From NCBI GenBank assembly GCA_001593855.1, contig LUCC01000031.1:1-12987 (forward strand): a stretch of DNA of 12,987 bases, in the 5' to 3' direction. The position numbers and the translations under genes are program-made. This stretch comes from Candidatus Hecatellales archaeon B24 (GTDB taxonomy: Archaea; Thermoproteota; Bathyarchaeia; Hecatellales; Hecatellaceae). The notes under the pieces were generated by a model, which saw only the letters and a program-made list of their open reading frames with translations, did no database searches and had not been told where the DNA came from. Positions 1 through 7,932 of this stretch are shown one piece after another. How positions within the stretch are numbered: position 1 is the first letter of the stretch; each line of letters begins with the position of its first letter.

Positions 1-87
1 GAAGAGTTAAGAGTCAAACTTGTATGTTTGAAGAGGTATGTGGCTGAAAGGTTTCAGGGAGCCGTGAAGCCTAGGCGGAAGCCTTAG
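1..87 (+). CDS. 3' end of an unidentified protein (partial)
   Basis: The first reading frame is open from base 1 to a TAG at 85-87 and gives 28 residues, ending in a basic tail (AERFQGAVKPRRKP). The gene starts outside the window. It converges on the MJ1316-domain gene on the other strand and overlaps its stop end by 17 bases. The fragment is too short to assign a family. It could be a chance open frame, but the charge pattern and convergent layout suit a real C-terminus. Confidence 0.4.
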   Translation, partial: EELRVKLVCLKRYVAERFQGAVKPRRKP

Positions 88-340
88 CCCAAACCCTCCT
101 ACCAGTTTTCACGTTTCTAATCTCCACCACCCGGTGGAGAGGTATTCTGCTTTCCACGCCTTCCTCGTCTATAAAGGAAATCCACGAGTGCTTCACGTTT
201 AAAATTCTGTTTAAAGGTATGTTTCTTCTTTCTCCAACGGCTCCCCTATGAACGTAGGATAGGATGTAGTCTTCAGCCTTAAATCGTTTATCCCATAGGA
301 TTTGCTCTATGATTTCCCTTGACCTAGGCTTTTTAGGCAT
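71..340 (-). CDS. MJ1316/DUF504 (UPF0248) RNA-end recognition domain protein
   Basis: This 89-residue protein consists of a single small domain matching the archaeal UPF0248/DUF504 family, by recall of the family pattern. It has an N-terminal helix (REIIEQILWDKRF), an internal I-P-L-x-R-I segment, and the signature IPLHRVVEIRN near residues 64-74, followed by a G-R-R-V-W ending. Its length is usual for the family. The family (MJ1316 domain) has been proposed to recognise RNA ends with cyclic phosphate in RNA repair; that role is a published prediction, not something visible here. The ATG at 340-338 is divergent from the proteasome gene, and the two share a 73-base intergenic region with one TATA element. 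Confidence 0.8.
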   Translation of the reverse strand: MPKKPRSREIIEQILWDKRFKAEDYILSYVHRGAVGERRNIPLNRILNVKHSWISFIDEEGVESRIPLHRVVEIRNVKTGRRVWAKASA

Positions 341-365
341 TTCGGGAGGGCACCTGGAGAGGCTA

Positions 366-378
366 CTTTTATATAAGG
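366..378. promoter_or_regulatory. Shared TATA element of a divergent promoter
   Basis: The core CTTTTATATAAGG lies between two divergent genes. Read on the + strand, it is about 25 bases before a start near 397, leaving a leader of roughly 17 bases before the GTG at 414. Read on the - strand, TTATATAAAA places transcription start near 346, almost leaderless for the ATG at 340. The core TATATA is self-complementary, so one element could serve both directions. This placement also argues against starting the proteasome gene at ATG 309, which is upstream of the TATA box. Confidence 0.5.
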
Positions 379-413
379 CGGTTCTCCCGTTAAATAGTGA
401 ACTGTTTTCGTGG

Positions 414-1028
414 GTGAAGGGTTTGGTTCAGCCGCAGATTCTGCCAGGTGCAACCACCATAGGTGTGGTGTGCAAGGACGGAGTTATACTGGCCTCCGAG
501 AAGAGAGTTGCCTACGGCTATCTCGTCCTCAGCAAGGCAGGGAAGAAAGTTTTCAAGATAACCGAAAACGTGGGGGCAGCCTGCGCCGGGCTTATGGCCG
601 ACATGCAGGTTCTCGCCAAGGAGGCTGCCGCCCAGATGACCCTCTACTCGCTGGAAAGCCGTAGGCCTGTTTCCGTCAACGCCGTAGCCAAGCTTATCGC
701 TGTCCTCCTCTTTCAGCACAGGCTTTTCCCGCTTCTAACCCAAACCGTTATCGGAGGAGTTGACGGTGAAGGACCTAGAATCTACGTTTTAGACCCCTTG
801 GGCTCTGTAATCGAGGATAAGTTTGCCTGCGTAGGCTCAGGAGCTGAAATAGCCACAGGCGTCCTAGAATCCGAGTACAAGGAAGGAATGAGCCTAGAGG
901 AAGCTAAAAACCTGGTTGTCCGAAGCATTAAAGCCGCTATTTCCAGGGATGTTCAAAGCGGGGATGGAGCAGACCTGCTAATAATAACCAGTCAGGGAGC
1001 CAGGGAGGAAAGCATAGACTTCAAGTAG
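414..1028 (+). CDS. psmB: 20S proteasome beta subunit, PsmB2-like (possibly non-catalytic)
   Basis: This 204-residue protein is a proteasome beta subunit of the 20S core particle. The frame is open from an ATG at 309, but the TATA box at 366-378 and the usual short propeptide favour GTG 414 (TTG 423 is possible). After a 12-residue leader ending in LPG, the mature domain begins ATTIGVVCKDGVILASEKRV. With Gly5 and Lys33 in register against Thr-Thr-Thr-Val-Gly enzymes, Glu17, Lys33, the GSG serine, and the Asp and Ser of SRDVQSGDG are kept, but position 1 is Ala rather than Thr. The VLDPLGSVIED and GVLESEY segments resemble Sulfolobus PsmB2 as I recall it, which also has Ala there. A second, catalytic beta gene is expected elsewhere in the genome. 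It is the first gene of the + strand block ahead of the M20 peptidase. Confidence 0.9.
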   Translation: MKGLVQPQILPGATTIGVVCKDGVILASEKRVAYGYLVLSKAGKKVFKITENVGAACAGLMADMQVLAKEAAAQMTLYSLESRRPVSVNAVAKLIAVLLFQHRLFPLLTQTVIGGVDGEGPRIYVLDPLGSVIEDKFACVGSGAEIATGVLESEYKEGMSLEEAKNLVVRSIKAAISRDVQSGDGADLLIITSQGAREESIDFK

Positions 1029-1035
1029 CCCGCGA

Positions 1036-1054
1036 GGTTGAGGAGGCTTCAACC
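1036..1054 (+). promoter_or_regulatory. Intercistronic hairpin with GGAGG in its loop
   Basis: GGTTGA (1036-1041) pairs perfectly with TCAACC (1049-1054). The 7-base loop is GGAGGCT, so the Shine-Dalgarno core sits exposed in the loop. It lies 8 bases after the proteasome stop and directly before the M20 coding frame, which has no canonical start codon. A role in initiation or coupling is an inference. Confidence 0.35.
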
Positions 1055-2148
1055 CCAACGAAATAAGCCTGAAAGAGCTTGAAAAACTTCTCAAACAGCT
1101 AATATCCATTCCAAGCGTTTCAGGAAGAGAACATGAACTTTCAGCTTTCCTTTCAAGCTTCCTAGCCTCCAAAGGCGTAGACGTAAGAGAAATTGAAGTT
1201 CCAGGCTGCGGTCCATCGCTTCTAGCACGTCAATCCTTCAAGCTGAAAGGGAAAACCCTGCTTTTCTACGGGCACCTAGACACTGTTGAGCCTGCTGAAG
1301 GCTGGGATTCACCTTTCAAGCCTAAACTTTCAAAGGGGAAACTGTACGGGCTCGGAGCCTGCGACATGAAGGCGGGGCTCGCAGCCTTAACCCTAGCCTT
1401 CCTGAGGCTTAGAAAAATCAGAGGGTTGAAGGGAAGCCTCATGCTGGCTTTAACCAGCGACGAGGAGCTCTACTCGAGAGGCTGTGAAAGACTGATAAGT
1501 TTAGGTCTTCTGAAAGGTGTGGACGCGTCTCTCTCCGCTGAGCCAACCGGCTTGAAAAGGCTTGAGGCTGGAAGGCGTGGAAGAGTGGTTTTCAGGGTTG
1601 AGTTCCCGCGGGGGAAAGCAAACCCGGTGGTTAAAGCTGCAAGCTTCATCATGGCTCTAGAAGGGATGCACCTGAAAAGAGGAGCCCGCATCTCGGCGAT
1701 GGCTGTTGAAAGCTGGCTGGATGCGGACGGCAGTCCAGGCCTATGCCGGGTTGCTGTTGACAGGCTTATGGTTCCAAGTGAAACCTTTGAAGGTGTTCTT
1801 GCTGAGGTTGGAAGGGTGGCTGGGAGGTTCCACGGTAAAGCCAGCTTTCATCCTAGGCCAACCCCCTACATGCAGCCCTACCGGCTTAAGGCAGGGGAGC
1901 CGATAGTTAAGGCTTTAAGGGAAGCCTGCCACGAGATTTTAGGTTTCAAGCCTAAACTTACACTAGGGCCTACGGCTGGAGATGAAAATTATTTGGCAGT
2001 TAGATGCGGTATCCCCACGGTTGCCTACGGGCCTGAGGGAGGGAACATTCACCGTCCAGGTGAGTATGTTGAGCTTGAATCCGTGGTTAGGGCTGCGAAC
2101 GTGTACGTGGCGGCTTCCATCAAATTTTTAAGTTCTCGGCTAGGTTAA
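1042..2148 (+). CDS. M20-family metallopeptidase/deacylase (ArgE/DapE-like), start unresolved
   Basis: The protein is a zinc-dependent amidohydrolase of the M20 ArgE/DapE/CPG2 superfamily; its substrate cannot be told. Coding clearly begins well upstream of the first ATG at 1366. The same frame from about 1057 reads NEISLKELEKLLKQLISIPS, then SVSGRE, then the zinc motif YGHLDTVE and GLGACDMKAG (bridging Asp). Next come SDEE (catalytic Glu pair), AEPTG, GPTAGDENY and the final zinc ligand in HRPGEYVE. Counting from 1063 gives 361 residues, normal for the family; starting at 1366 would lose the first zinc ligand. The frame has a TGA at 1039-1041 and no ATG, GTG or TTG between it and 1366. Removing one C from CCCC (1053-1056) would join it to TTG 1038. 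The lid domain reads FPRGKANPVVKAASF and lacks the usual G-x-A-H-S/A motif. The stop is 3 bases before alaS. Confidence 0.8.
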   Translation, partial: GGFNPNEISLKELEKLLKQLISIPSVSGREHELSAFLSSFLASKGVDVREIEVPGCGPSLLARQSFKLKGKTLLFYGHLDTVEPAEGWDSPFKPKLSKGKLYGLGACDMKAGLAALTLAFLRLRKIRGLKGSLMLALTSDEELYSRGCERLISLGLLKGVDASLSAEPTGLKRLEAGRRGRVVFRVEFPRGKANPVVKAASFIMALEGMHLKRGARISAMAVESWLDADGSPGLCRVAVDRLMVPSETFEGVLAEVGRVAGRFHGKASFHPRPTPYMQPYRLKAGEPIVKALREACHEILGFKPKLTLGPTAGDENYLAVRCGIPTVAYGPEGGNIHRPGEYVELESVVRAANVYVAASIKFLSSRLG

Positions 2149-2151
2149 GCC

Positions 2152-4938
2152 TTGGAGGAAGCTTTCAGACAGGTTTGGGGGGTAAAGGTCTTCCCAACCA
2201 TATATGAGGTTGAACTCTTCCGGGAGAAGGGTTTCGCCAGAAGAAAGTGTAAGGCTTGCGGTAGAAGTTTTTGGACTCTTAACCCTGAAGCCGAGTACTG
2301 CGGAGACCAGCCCTGCGTAGCCTACAGCTTCGTAGGCAAGCCTCCAGCCTCCAAGCCTTTAAGCCTCCAAGAAGCAAGAGAAAAATTCCTGTCCTTCCTT
2401 GAACGCCACGGCCACAGGAGAATAGCTAAGTATCCCGTCGTGGCGAGGTGGAGGGACGACGTTTACTTGGTAGGCGCCTCCATTTACGACTTTCAACCTT
2501 GGGTTACGGAAGGCGTTATTCCTCCCCCAGCCAACCCGCTGGCCATATCCCAGCCCTGCGTAAGGTTCACAGACATAGACCTCGTTGGAAAGTCGGGGCG
2601 CCACCTAACAGGCTTCGAGATGATGGCCCACCACGCCTTCAACAGCCCCAAACAGCACGTATACTGGAATCATGAAACCGTGGAGTACTGCTTCAAGTTT
2701 TTCACCGAAGAGCTCGGCGTGAACCCGGAAAAGGTGAGCTTCGTCGAAGACATGTGGTCTGGAGGAGGAAACGCTGGAGAAGACTTCGAAGTTGTAATCG
2801 ACGGGATAGAAGTGGCAACCCTAGTCTTCATGCACTATAAAACCTTGAACGGAGAGCTTAAGCCCCTAGAAAACATGACCGTTGACACAGGCTACGGGCT
2901 TGAACGCATCGTATGGCTTACCTGTGGAAGCCCAACCATATACGACGCCATATTCAAGCCTGCCATAGGGAAACTACTTCAGATGGCAGGAGTTAAACCT
3001 CCAGACGGGAAGCTTCTAGCTGAAATATCAAGGCTCGTCGGAGTCATGAGCGCTAAAGGCGAAAAAGGGCTGAAAAAGCTTAGGGTCAACGTGGCAGAGA
3101 AATTCGGCATACCAGCTGAAAGGCTTGAAGCCTCCCTTAAACCCTTGGAAATGATTTACTCAACGGCAGACTTCTCCCGAACCCTAATCTTCATGCTTGG
3201 GGACGGTGTTGTTCCCTCAAACGCTGAAGCCGGCTACCTAGCCCGCCTCCTCGTAAGGAAGATCCTTAGAAACCTCGACGGGTTAGGCCTTGAAGCCTCC
3301 CTAAGCGAGATTTTAAGCCTCCAACTCAAAGAGGTTTCAAGAGACTACCCTGAATACGGGGAGAAGGCTGAGGCCATTTTCGAAATGGCAAGGGTTGAAG
3401 AGGAACGATACAGGGAAACCTTGAAGAGGGGAGAAGCCATAGTTAAACGGCTTACCTCAGAAGTTAAAGCTAAAGGCCTCAGCCATGTTCCCAGCGAAGT
3501 CCTCCTAAAGCTCTACGACTCCCACGGGCTTACACCAGACTATGTAGCCCAGCTAGCCGAGAAATCCGGATTAAAAACCGAGGTTCCAGACGACTTTTAC
3601 AGTCAGGTTGCAAAACTCCACCAAGAGGCAGGCGGAGGAGAGGAGAGACTTCCCATCCCACCGGAAGTCGAGGAGATAGTCTCCAGGCTTAAGCCTACAA
3701 GGCTTCTTTACTATGAGAAGCCAAGCCTCCAAGAGTTTGAAGCTAAAGTAGTCTACGCCTCCCAAGGCTTTCTGGTGCTTGACAGAACAGCCTTCTACGC
3801 TGAGGGTGGAGGCCAAGTTGCCGACGTAGGCGTCGTAAAGTGGGACGGCGGGAAAGCTGAAGTCTCCGGGGCTTACAAGGTTGGAAACGTGATTGTCCAT
3901 GTGGTTAAAGACTGCCTTCCCCCCGTAGGTGTTGAGGTTAGGGGGATGGTCAACTGGGGTAGGCGTAGAAGCCTTATGAGCCATCATACAGCAACCCACA
4001 TAATCATAGGAGCGGCTAGAAGGCTTCTAGGCGAACACGTGTGGCAGCATGGCGCCCTAAAAGAGGCGGAAAGGGCTAGGCTTGACATAACCCATTATGC
4101 CAGGCTCAGCGACGAGCAAGTTGAACGCCTTGAGGAGATGGCGAACAGGGTGGTCATGCAGGACATCCCCGTAGAGGTTTCATGGCTTCCACGGGAGAAG
4201 GCTGAAGCCAAATACGGCTTCACCATATACCAAGGCGGAGTGGTGCCTGGAAGAAGGCTTCGCATAGTTAAAATCGGAGAATGGGATGTGGAAGCCTGTG
4301 GCGGGACCCACTGCCGTAGCACAGGAGAAGTAGGCCCCATCAAGATAGTTCGCACCGAACGTGTCCAAGACGGGGTTGAGAGAATAATATTTACAGCTGG
4401 CATTTCAGCTGTTAGAGAGTTCCGCAGAGACGCTTTAAGGCTTAAAAACCTGTCTTCCATTACAGGCTCGCCGCTGGAAGACTTGGAGAAAAGTGTTAAA
4501 ACACTTTTAGAGGAGGTTAAAGCCGCTAGGAAGGAGGCTTCAAGGCTTAGAAGCAGGCTTGCAAGGCAGACAGCTCAAAGCCTTATAGCTCAAGCCAGAA
4601 AGGTTGGGGCTGTTAGGATTTCATCCTGCAGGCTTGAGGAGGCTGCAGTTGAAGACCTCATCGCGGTGGCCTCTGAGGTTTCCAAGCTGGCTCCCGACCT
4701 GGTGGCTGTAATGCTTGGAGTCAGGGAAGGCGATGTAAGGCTTGTGGTGGTGGCGGGTGACGAGGCTGCAAAGGCTGGAGTTCACGCTGGAAGGCTTGCT
4801 TCAACCCTAGCTTCAAAGGCTGGGGGGAGCGGCGGCGGAAAGCCTACGCTAGGGCAGGGTGGAAACCTTAGGCTTGAGCTGGCGGAGAAAACCCTAGCCC
4901 AAGCTGAGGAGGAAGTTAAAAGCCAGCTTAAAAGGTGA
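2152..4938 (+). CDS. alaS: Alanyl-tRNA synthetase, archaeal type
   Basis: This 928-residue enzyme charges tRNA-Ala with alanine in the cytoplasm. An N-terminal archaeal extension carries a zinc-type Cys4 (C33, C36, C50, C55). The class II catalytic core follows with RHLTGFEMMAHHAFN, EDMWSGGGNAGEDFEV and a VDTGYGLERIVW motif 3. The editing domain has H612-TAT-H616 and C716-GGTH-C721, the four zinc ligands that clear Ser- and Gly-tRNA-Ala. A coiled coil precedes the C-Ala domain, which ends with the glycine-rich AGGSGGGKPTLGQGG. The length is usual for archaea. It starts at TTG 2152, 3 bases after the M20 stop, so translational coupling is likely; the Shine-Dalgarno is weak. leuS follows after 6 bases. 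Confidence 0.97.
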   Translation: MEEAFRQVWGVKVFPTIYEVELFREKGFARRKCKACGRSFWTLNPEAEYCGDQPCVAYSFVGKPPASKPLSLQEAREKFLSFLERHGHRRIAKYPVVARWRDDVYLVGASIYDFQPWVTEGVIPPPANPLAISQPCVRFTDIDLVGKSGRHLTGFEMMAHHAFNSPKQHVYWNHETVEYCFKFFTEELGVNPEKVSFVEDMWSGGGNAGEDFEVVIDGIEVATLVFMHYKTLNGELKPLENMTVDTGYGLERIVWLTCGSPTIYDAIFKPAIGKLLQMAGVKPPDGKLLAEISRLVGVMSAKGEKGLKKLRVNVAEKFGIPAERLEASLKPLEMIYSTADFSRTLIFMLGDGVVPSNAEAGYLARLLVRKILRNLDGLGLEASLSEILSLQLKEVSRDYPEYGEKAEAIFEMARVEEERYRETLKRGEAIVKRLTSEVKAKGLSHVPSEVLLKLYDSHGLTPDYVAQLAEKSGLKTEVPDDFYSQVAKLHQEAGGGEERLPIPPEVEEIVSRLKPTRLLYYEKPSLQEFEAKVVYASQGFLVLDRTAFYAEGGGQVADVGVVKWDGGKAEVSGAYKVGNVIVHVVKDCLPPVGVEVRGMVNWGRRRSLMSHHTATHIIIGAARRLLGEHVWQHGALKEAERARLDITHYARLSDEQVERLEEMANRVVMQDIPVEVSWLPREKAEAKYGFTIYQGGVVPGRRLRIVKIGEWDVEACGGTHCRSTGEVGPIKIVRTERVQDGVERIIFTAGISAVREFRRDALRLKNLSSITGSPLEDLEKSVKTLLEEVKAARKEASRLRSRLARQTAQSLIAQARKVGAVRISSCRLEEAAVEDLIAVASEVSKLAPDLVAVMLGVREGDVRLVVVAGDEAAKAGVHAGRLASTLASKAGGSGGGKPTLGQGGNLRLELAEKTLAQAEEEVKSQLKR

Positions 4939-4944
4939 AATAGG

Positions 4945-7812
4945 ATGGGCTTCCCAGACTTTAAAAGCATAGAAGAGAAATGGCAGCGACGGTGGGCTGA
5001 AGCCAGAATCTTCGAGGCGAATCCAGACCCTTCAAAACCTAAATTTTTCGCAACCTTCCCGTATCCGTACATGAGCGGGCCTCTCCATGTGGGCCACGGG
5101 TACACCAGCGCTAGGGTGGATGTGGCAGCCCGCTACAAGCGGATGCGAGGCTTCAACGTGCTTTTCCCCTGGGCATGGCATTGGACAGGCGAAACCGTTG
5201 CAGGAGCCTCTGAACGCATAAAGAAAGGTGACACCAAGTTCATCGAAGCCTTAAGAGTTATAGACGGAGTCCCGGAGGAGGAGCTGAAAAAGTTTGTGGA
5301 GCCGGCTTACATGGCCAAATACTACACCGACTACAACCGGGAGGCTGTGAAGAGGCTTGGCCTATCCATAGACTGGCGCCGGGAGTTCTACACAACCTCC
5401 CTTCACCCGTGGTTCAGCCGCTTCGTTGAATGGCAATATTTGAAGCTTAGGGAGAAAGGATACGTGGTTAAGGGAACCCATCCTGTAGTGTGGTGTCCCC
5501 GCTGCGAAAGTCCGGTGGGAGACGCTGACAGGCTGGAAGGCTCAGGCGTATACCCTGAAGAATACATACTCGTAAAGTTCACCTTGAACGAAGCCAGCCT
5601 GCCAGCCGCCACCTTCAGGCCTGAAACAGTTTTCGGAGCTACAAACCTGTGGCTTAACCCTGACGCTGAATACGTGGAAGCCGAGGTTGACGGTGAAAAA
5701 TGGGTTGTAAGCAGGCAGGCGGCTGTAAAGCTGAAGATGCAGCTTAGAAACATTAAGGTTTTAAGGGTTTTCCAAGGGCGTGAGCTCATTGGCAAAAAGT
5801 GCAGGGAGCCTGTTGAAGGCAGAGAGATTCCCATCCTGCCAGGATGGTTTGTAAACCCTGAAAGCGCTTCAGGAGTCGTGTACAGTGTTCCAGCCCACGC
5901 CCCCTACGACTGGGTAGCCCTCAAAGACTTGCAGGAAAACCCGAAGCTCCTAGAGGAGTTTGGAATCTCACGGGAAGAGGTTAAAGGAGTGAAGCCTATA
6001 TCCATTATTTCTGTGGAAGGCTTCGGCGAGTATCCAGCTGTGGAGGTCTCAGAGAAGCTTGGAGTTAAAGACCAGTACGACCCTAAAGCTGAGGAGGCTA
6101 CAAAGCTAGTCTACAAGAGAGAGTTCCATAAAGGCGTTATGAAGGAGAACTGCGGCTCCTACGCCGGTCTGCCTGTTGCCGAAGCCAAGCAAAGGGTTGT
6201 GGAAGACTTCACAGCCAGAAAGCTTTTCGACCACATGTACGACCTGCCTGAGAAGGTTGTATGCCGGTGTACGGCAGACTGCACGGTTAAGGTTCTCCAA
6301 GACCAGTGGTTCCTGAACTATTCAAACCCTGAGTGGAAGGAGAAGGTTAGGGAAGCCCTAGCCCAGATGAACGTGTATCCGAAGGAAGCACGCAACTGGT
6401 TTGAGGCTGTCGTAGAATGGCTGAGAGACTGGGCCTGCGCTAGGAAAACCGGGCTTGGAACACCGCTGCCCTGGGCTTCAGACTGGATTGTTGAAACTCT
6501 AAGCGACTCAACCGTTTACATGGCCTTCTACACTATCAACCGGCTGGTTAAAGAGGCTGGAATCCCCGCTGAAAAGCTAACTCCCAAACTTTTCGACTAT
6601 ATCTTCTATGGGTCCGGAAGCCCTGAAAGGCTGGCGGAAGAGCTGGAATTGAAAGCAGAGCTTGTGAAGGCTTTAAGGGAGGAATTCCTCTACTGGTATC
6701 CGGTAGACCTCAGAAACTCAGGGAAAGACCTCATCCAGAACCATTTAACCTTCTTCATTTTCCATCATGTGGCGCTTTTCCCTGGGGAACACTGGCCTCA
6801 AGCCATAGCTGTAAACGGGTTTATGAGGGTTGAAGGCGAGGAAATGCACAAGTCTAAGGGGAACTTTATCCCGCTGAGGAAGGCTGTTGAAGAGCATGGA
6901 GCTGACGTAACCAGAGCCGTTGTGCTGCTGGCCGCTGAAGGCCTAGACGACCCGGACTGGAGGGCTGAAAGCCTGAAAGAGGTTAAAACAAACCTAACCT
7001 CCCTTCAAAAGTTCATGGTTGAAGCTTGGAGCATGGAAGGAAAGCCTGAAGCCGAAAAAATCGAGGCCTGGCTTTTAAGCGTGCTGGGAGGAAAAGCTGA
7101 AAGGATTGCTGAAGCCGTTGAAGCGCTTAAAACCAGAACCGCCCTGGAGAACGCCCTCTACGAGGTTTGGAAGGACTTCCGCTGGTACATGAGGCGGACG
7201 AAGCCCCATCAGCCAACCGTGAGGAAGGCTTTAAAAATATGGGTTAGACTGCTTGCCCCCTTCACTCCTCACCTATGCGAAGAGCTCTGGGAGCAAATGG
7301 GCGGCGAAGGCTTTGTGTCTCTGGCTTCATGGCCAAGCTGGGATGAGGCACCTCAAAACTTGGAAGCTGAAGAACTTGAAGGAATGCTGAGGCTTCTCTT
7401 GGAGGACACCAAGCACATCCTAAGGGTTACAGGAATCAAACCCAGTAAAATCTACTATTACACTGCAGCCCCATGGAAGTGGGAAGTCTACCTTGAAGCC
7501 TTAAGACGTGGTAAAGCCGAAGCCGGAAGCGTGGTGAAGGAAGCGATGACTAAACCTGAAGCCAGAAAACTTGGAAAGCAAATTGTGAAGATGGTTGAGG
7601 AAGCTGTAAGGCTGGATGAAGGTGTAAAGGGGAGAAGGCTTAAGGCTGGAAAGGTTGACGAGGCAGCCTTCCTCAGCGAGGTTAAAGGCTTCCTTCAAAG
7701 CGAGTTGAACGCTGAAGTTCAGGTTTTCCGGGAGGGAGAAGCAGGAATCTACGATCCCAAGGGTAAGGCTGCGGTGGCTGAGCCTTACAGGCCGGCCATC
7801 TACGTTGAATAG
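4945..7812 (+). CDS. leuS: Leucyl-tRNA synthetase, archaeal/eukaryotic type
   Basis: This 955-residue class Ia synthetase attaches leucine to tRNA-Leu. The HIGH-type motif is PYPYMSGPLHVGHGYT (HVGH at residues 48-51). The KMSKS-type motif is MHKSKGN, with K636-S-K638. The CP1 editing domain contains TFRPETVFGATNLWL and ASGVVYSVPAHAPYDWVALK, the archaeal threonine-rich and catalytic-Asp segments. Zinc-type cysteines occur in WCPRCESP and in CRCTADC, just before VLQDQWFLNYSNPEWK. A C-terminal anticodon-binding domain and tail follow. The ATG is preceded by GGTGA (4934-4938), which overlaps the alaS stop, so the two synthetases are probably co-translated. It is the last gene of the block; U-rich sequence follows at 7877. 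Confidence 0.97.
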   Translation: MGFPDFKSIEEKWQRRWAEARIFEANPDPSKPKFFATFPYPYMSGPLHVGHGYTSARVDVAARYKRMRGFNVLFPWAWHWTGETVAGASERIKKGDTKFIEALRVIDGVPEEELKKFVEPAYMAKYYTDYNREAVKRLGLSIDWRREFYTTSLHPWFSRFVEWQYLKLREKGYVVKGTHPVVWCPRCESPVGDADRLEGSGVYPEEYILVKFTLNEASLPAATFRPETVFGATNLWLNPDAEYVEAEVDGEKWVVSRQAAVKLKMQLRNIKVLRVFQGRELIGKKCREPVEGREIPILPGWFVNPESASGVVYSVPAHAPYDWVALKDLQENPKLLEEFGISREEVKGVKPISIISVEGFGEYPAVEVSEKLGVKDQYDPKAEEATKLVYKREFHKGVMKENCGSYAGLPVAEAKQRVVEDFTARKLFDHMYDLPEKVVCRCTADCTVKVLQDQWFLNYSNPEWKEKVREALAQMNVYPKEARNWFEAVVEWLRDWACARKTGLGTPLPWASDWIVETLSDSTVYMAFYTINRLVKEAGIPAEKLTPKLFDYIFYGSGSPERLAEELELKAELVKALREEFLYWYPVDLRNSGKDLIQNHLTFFIFHHVALFPGEHWPQAIAVNGFMRVEGEEMHKSKGNFIPLRKAVEEHGADVTRAVVLLAAEGLDDPDWRAESLKEVKTNLTSLQKFMVEAWSMEGKPEAEKIEAWLLSVLGGKAERIAEAVEALKTRTALENALYEVWKDFRWYMRRTKPHQPTVRKALKIWVRLLAPFTPHLCEELWEQMGGEGFVSLASWPSWDEAPQNLEAEELEGMLRLLLEDTKHILRVTGIKPSKIYYYTAAPWKWEVYLEALRRGKAEAGSVVKEAMTKPEARKLGKQIVKMVEEAVRLDEGVKGRRLKAGKVDEAAFLSEVKGFLQSELNAEVQVFREGEAGIYDPKGKAAVAEPYRPAIYVE

Positions 7813-7874
7813 TTTTCTAATGCCTGTTAAACCTCAAATAGGAAGGTTAGCCTTTAGTAGAACCCGCTAAAAGG

Positions 7875-7893
7875 CGATTTTTAATAATTATTT
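7875..7893 (+). terminator. T-rich terminator candidate after leuS
   Basis: GATTTTTAATAATTATTT lies about 65 bases after the leuS stop, preceded by a weak CGC/GCG pairing. Archaeal termination commonly uses T-tracts, so this may end the psmB-leuS transcript. The same AT-rich stretch could serve as a TATA element for the downstream short unit. Confidence 0.35.
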
Positions 7894-7932
7894 AGCATAA
7901 TAAGCGACAACTTACCGAAGCATTTCATTTAG

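Noticed and set aside
1074..1085. A second GCT TGA A site (1077-1083) whose +1 shift would enter the M20 frame, parallel to the cdvA break.
   Set aside because: The M20 frame already encodes family-like sequence upstream of this point (NEISLKELEKLL), so the shift would have to occur earlier; AGCTTGAA is common here as the codons for Leu-Glu.
3571..4460. Long minus-strand open frames (142 and 121 codons) inside alaS.
   Set aside because: They mirror the conserved AlaRS editing domain; their sequence shows no family features.
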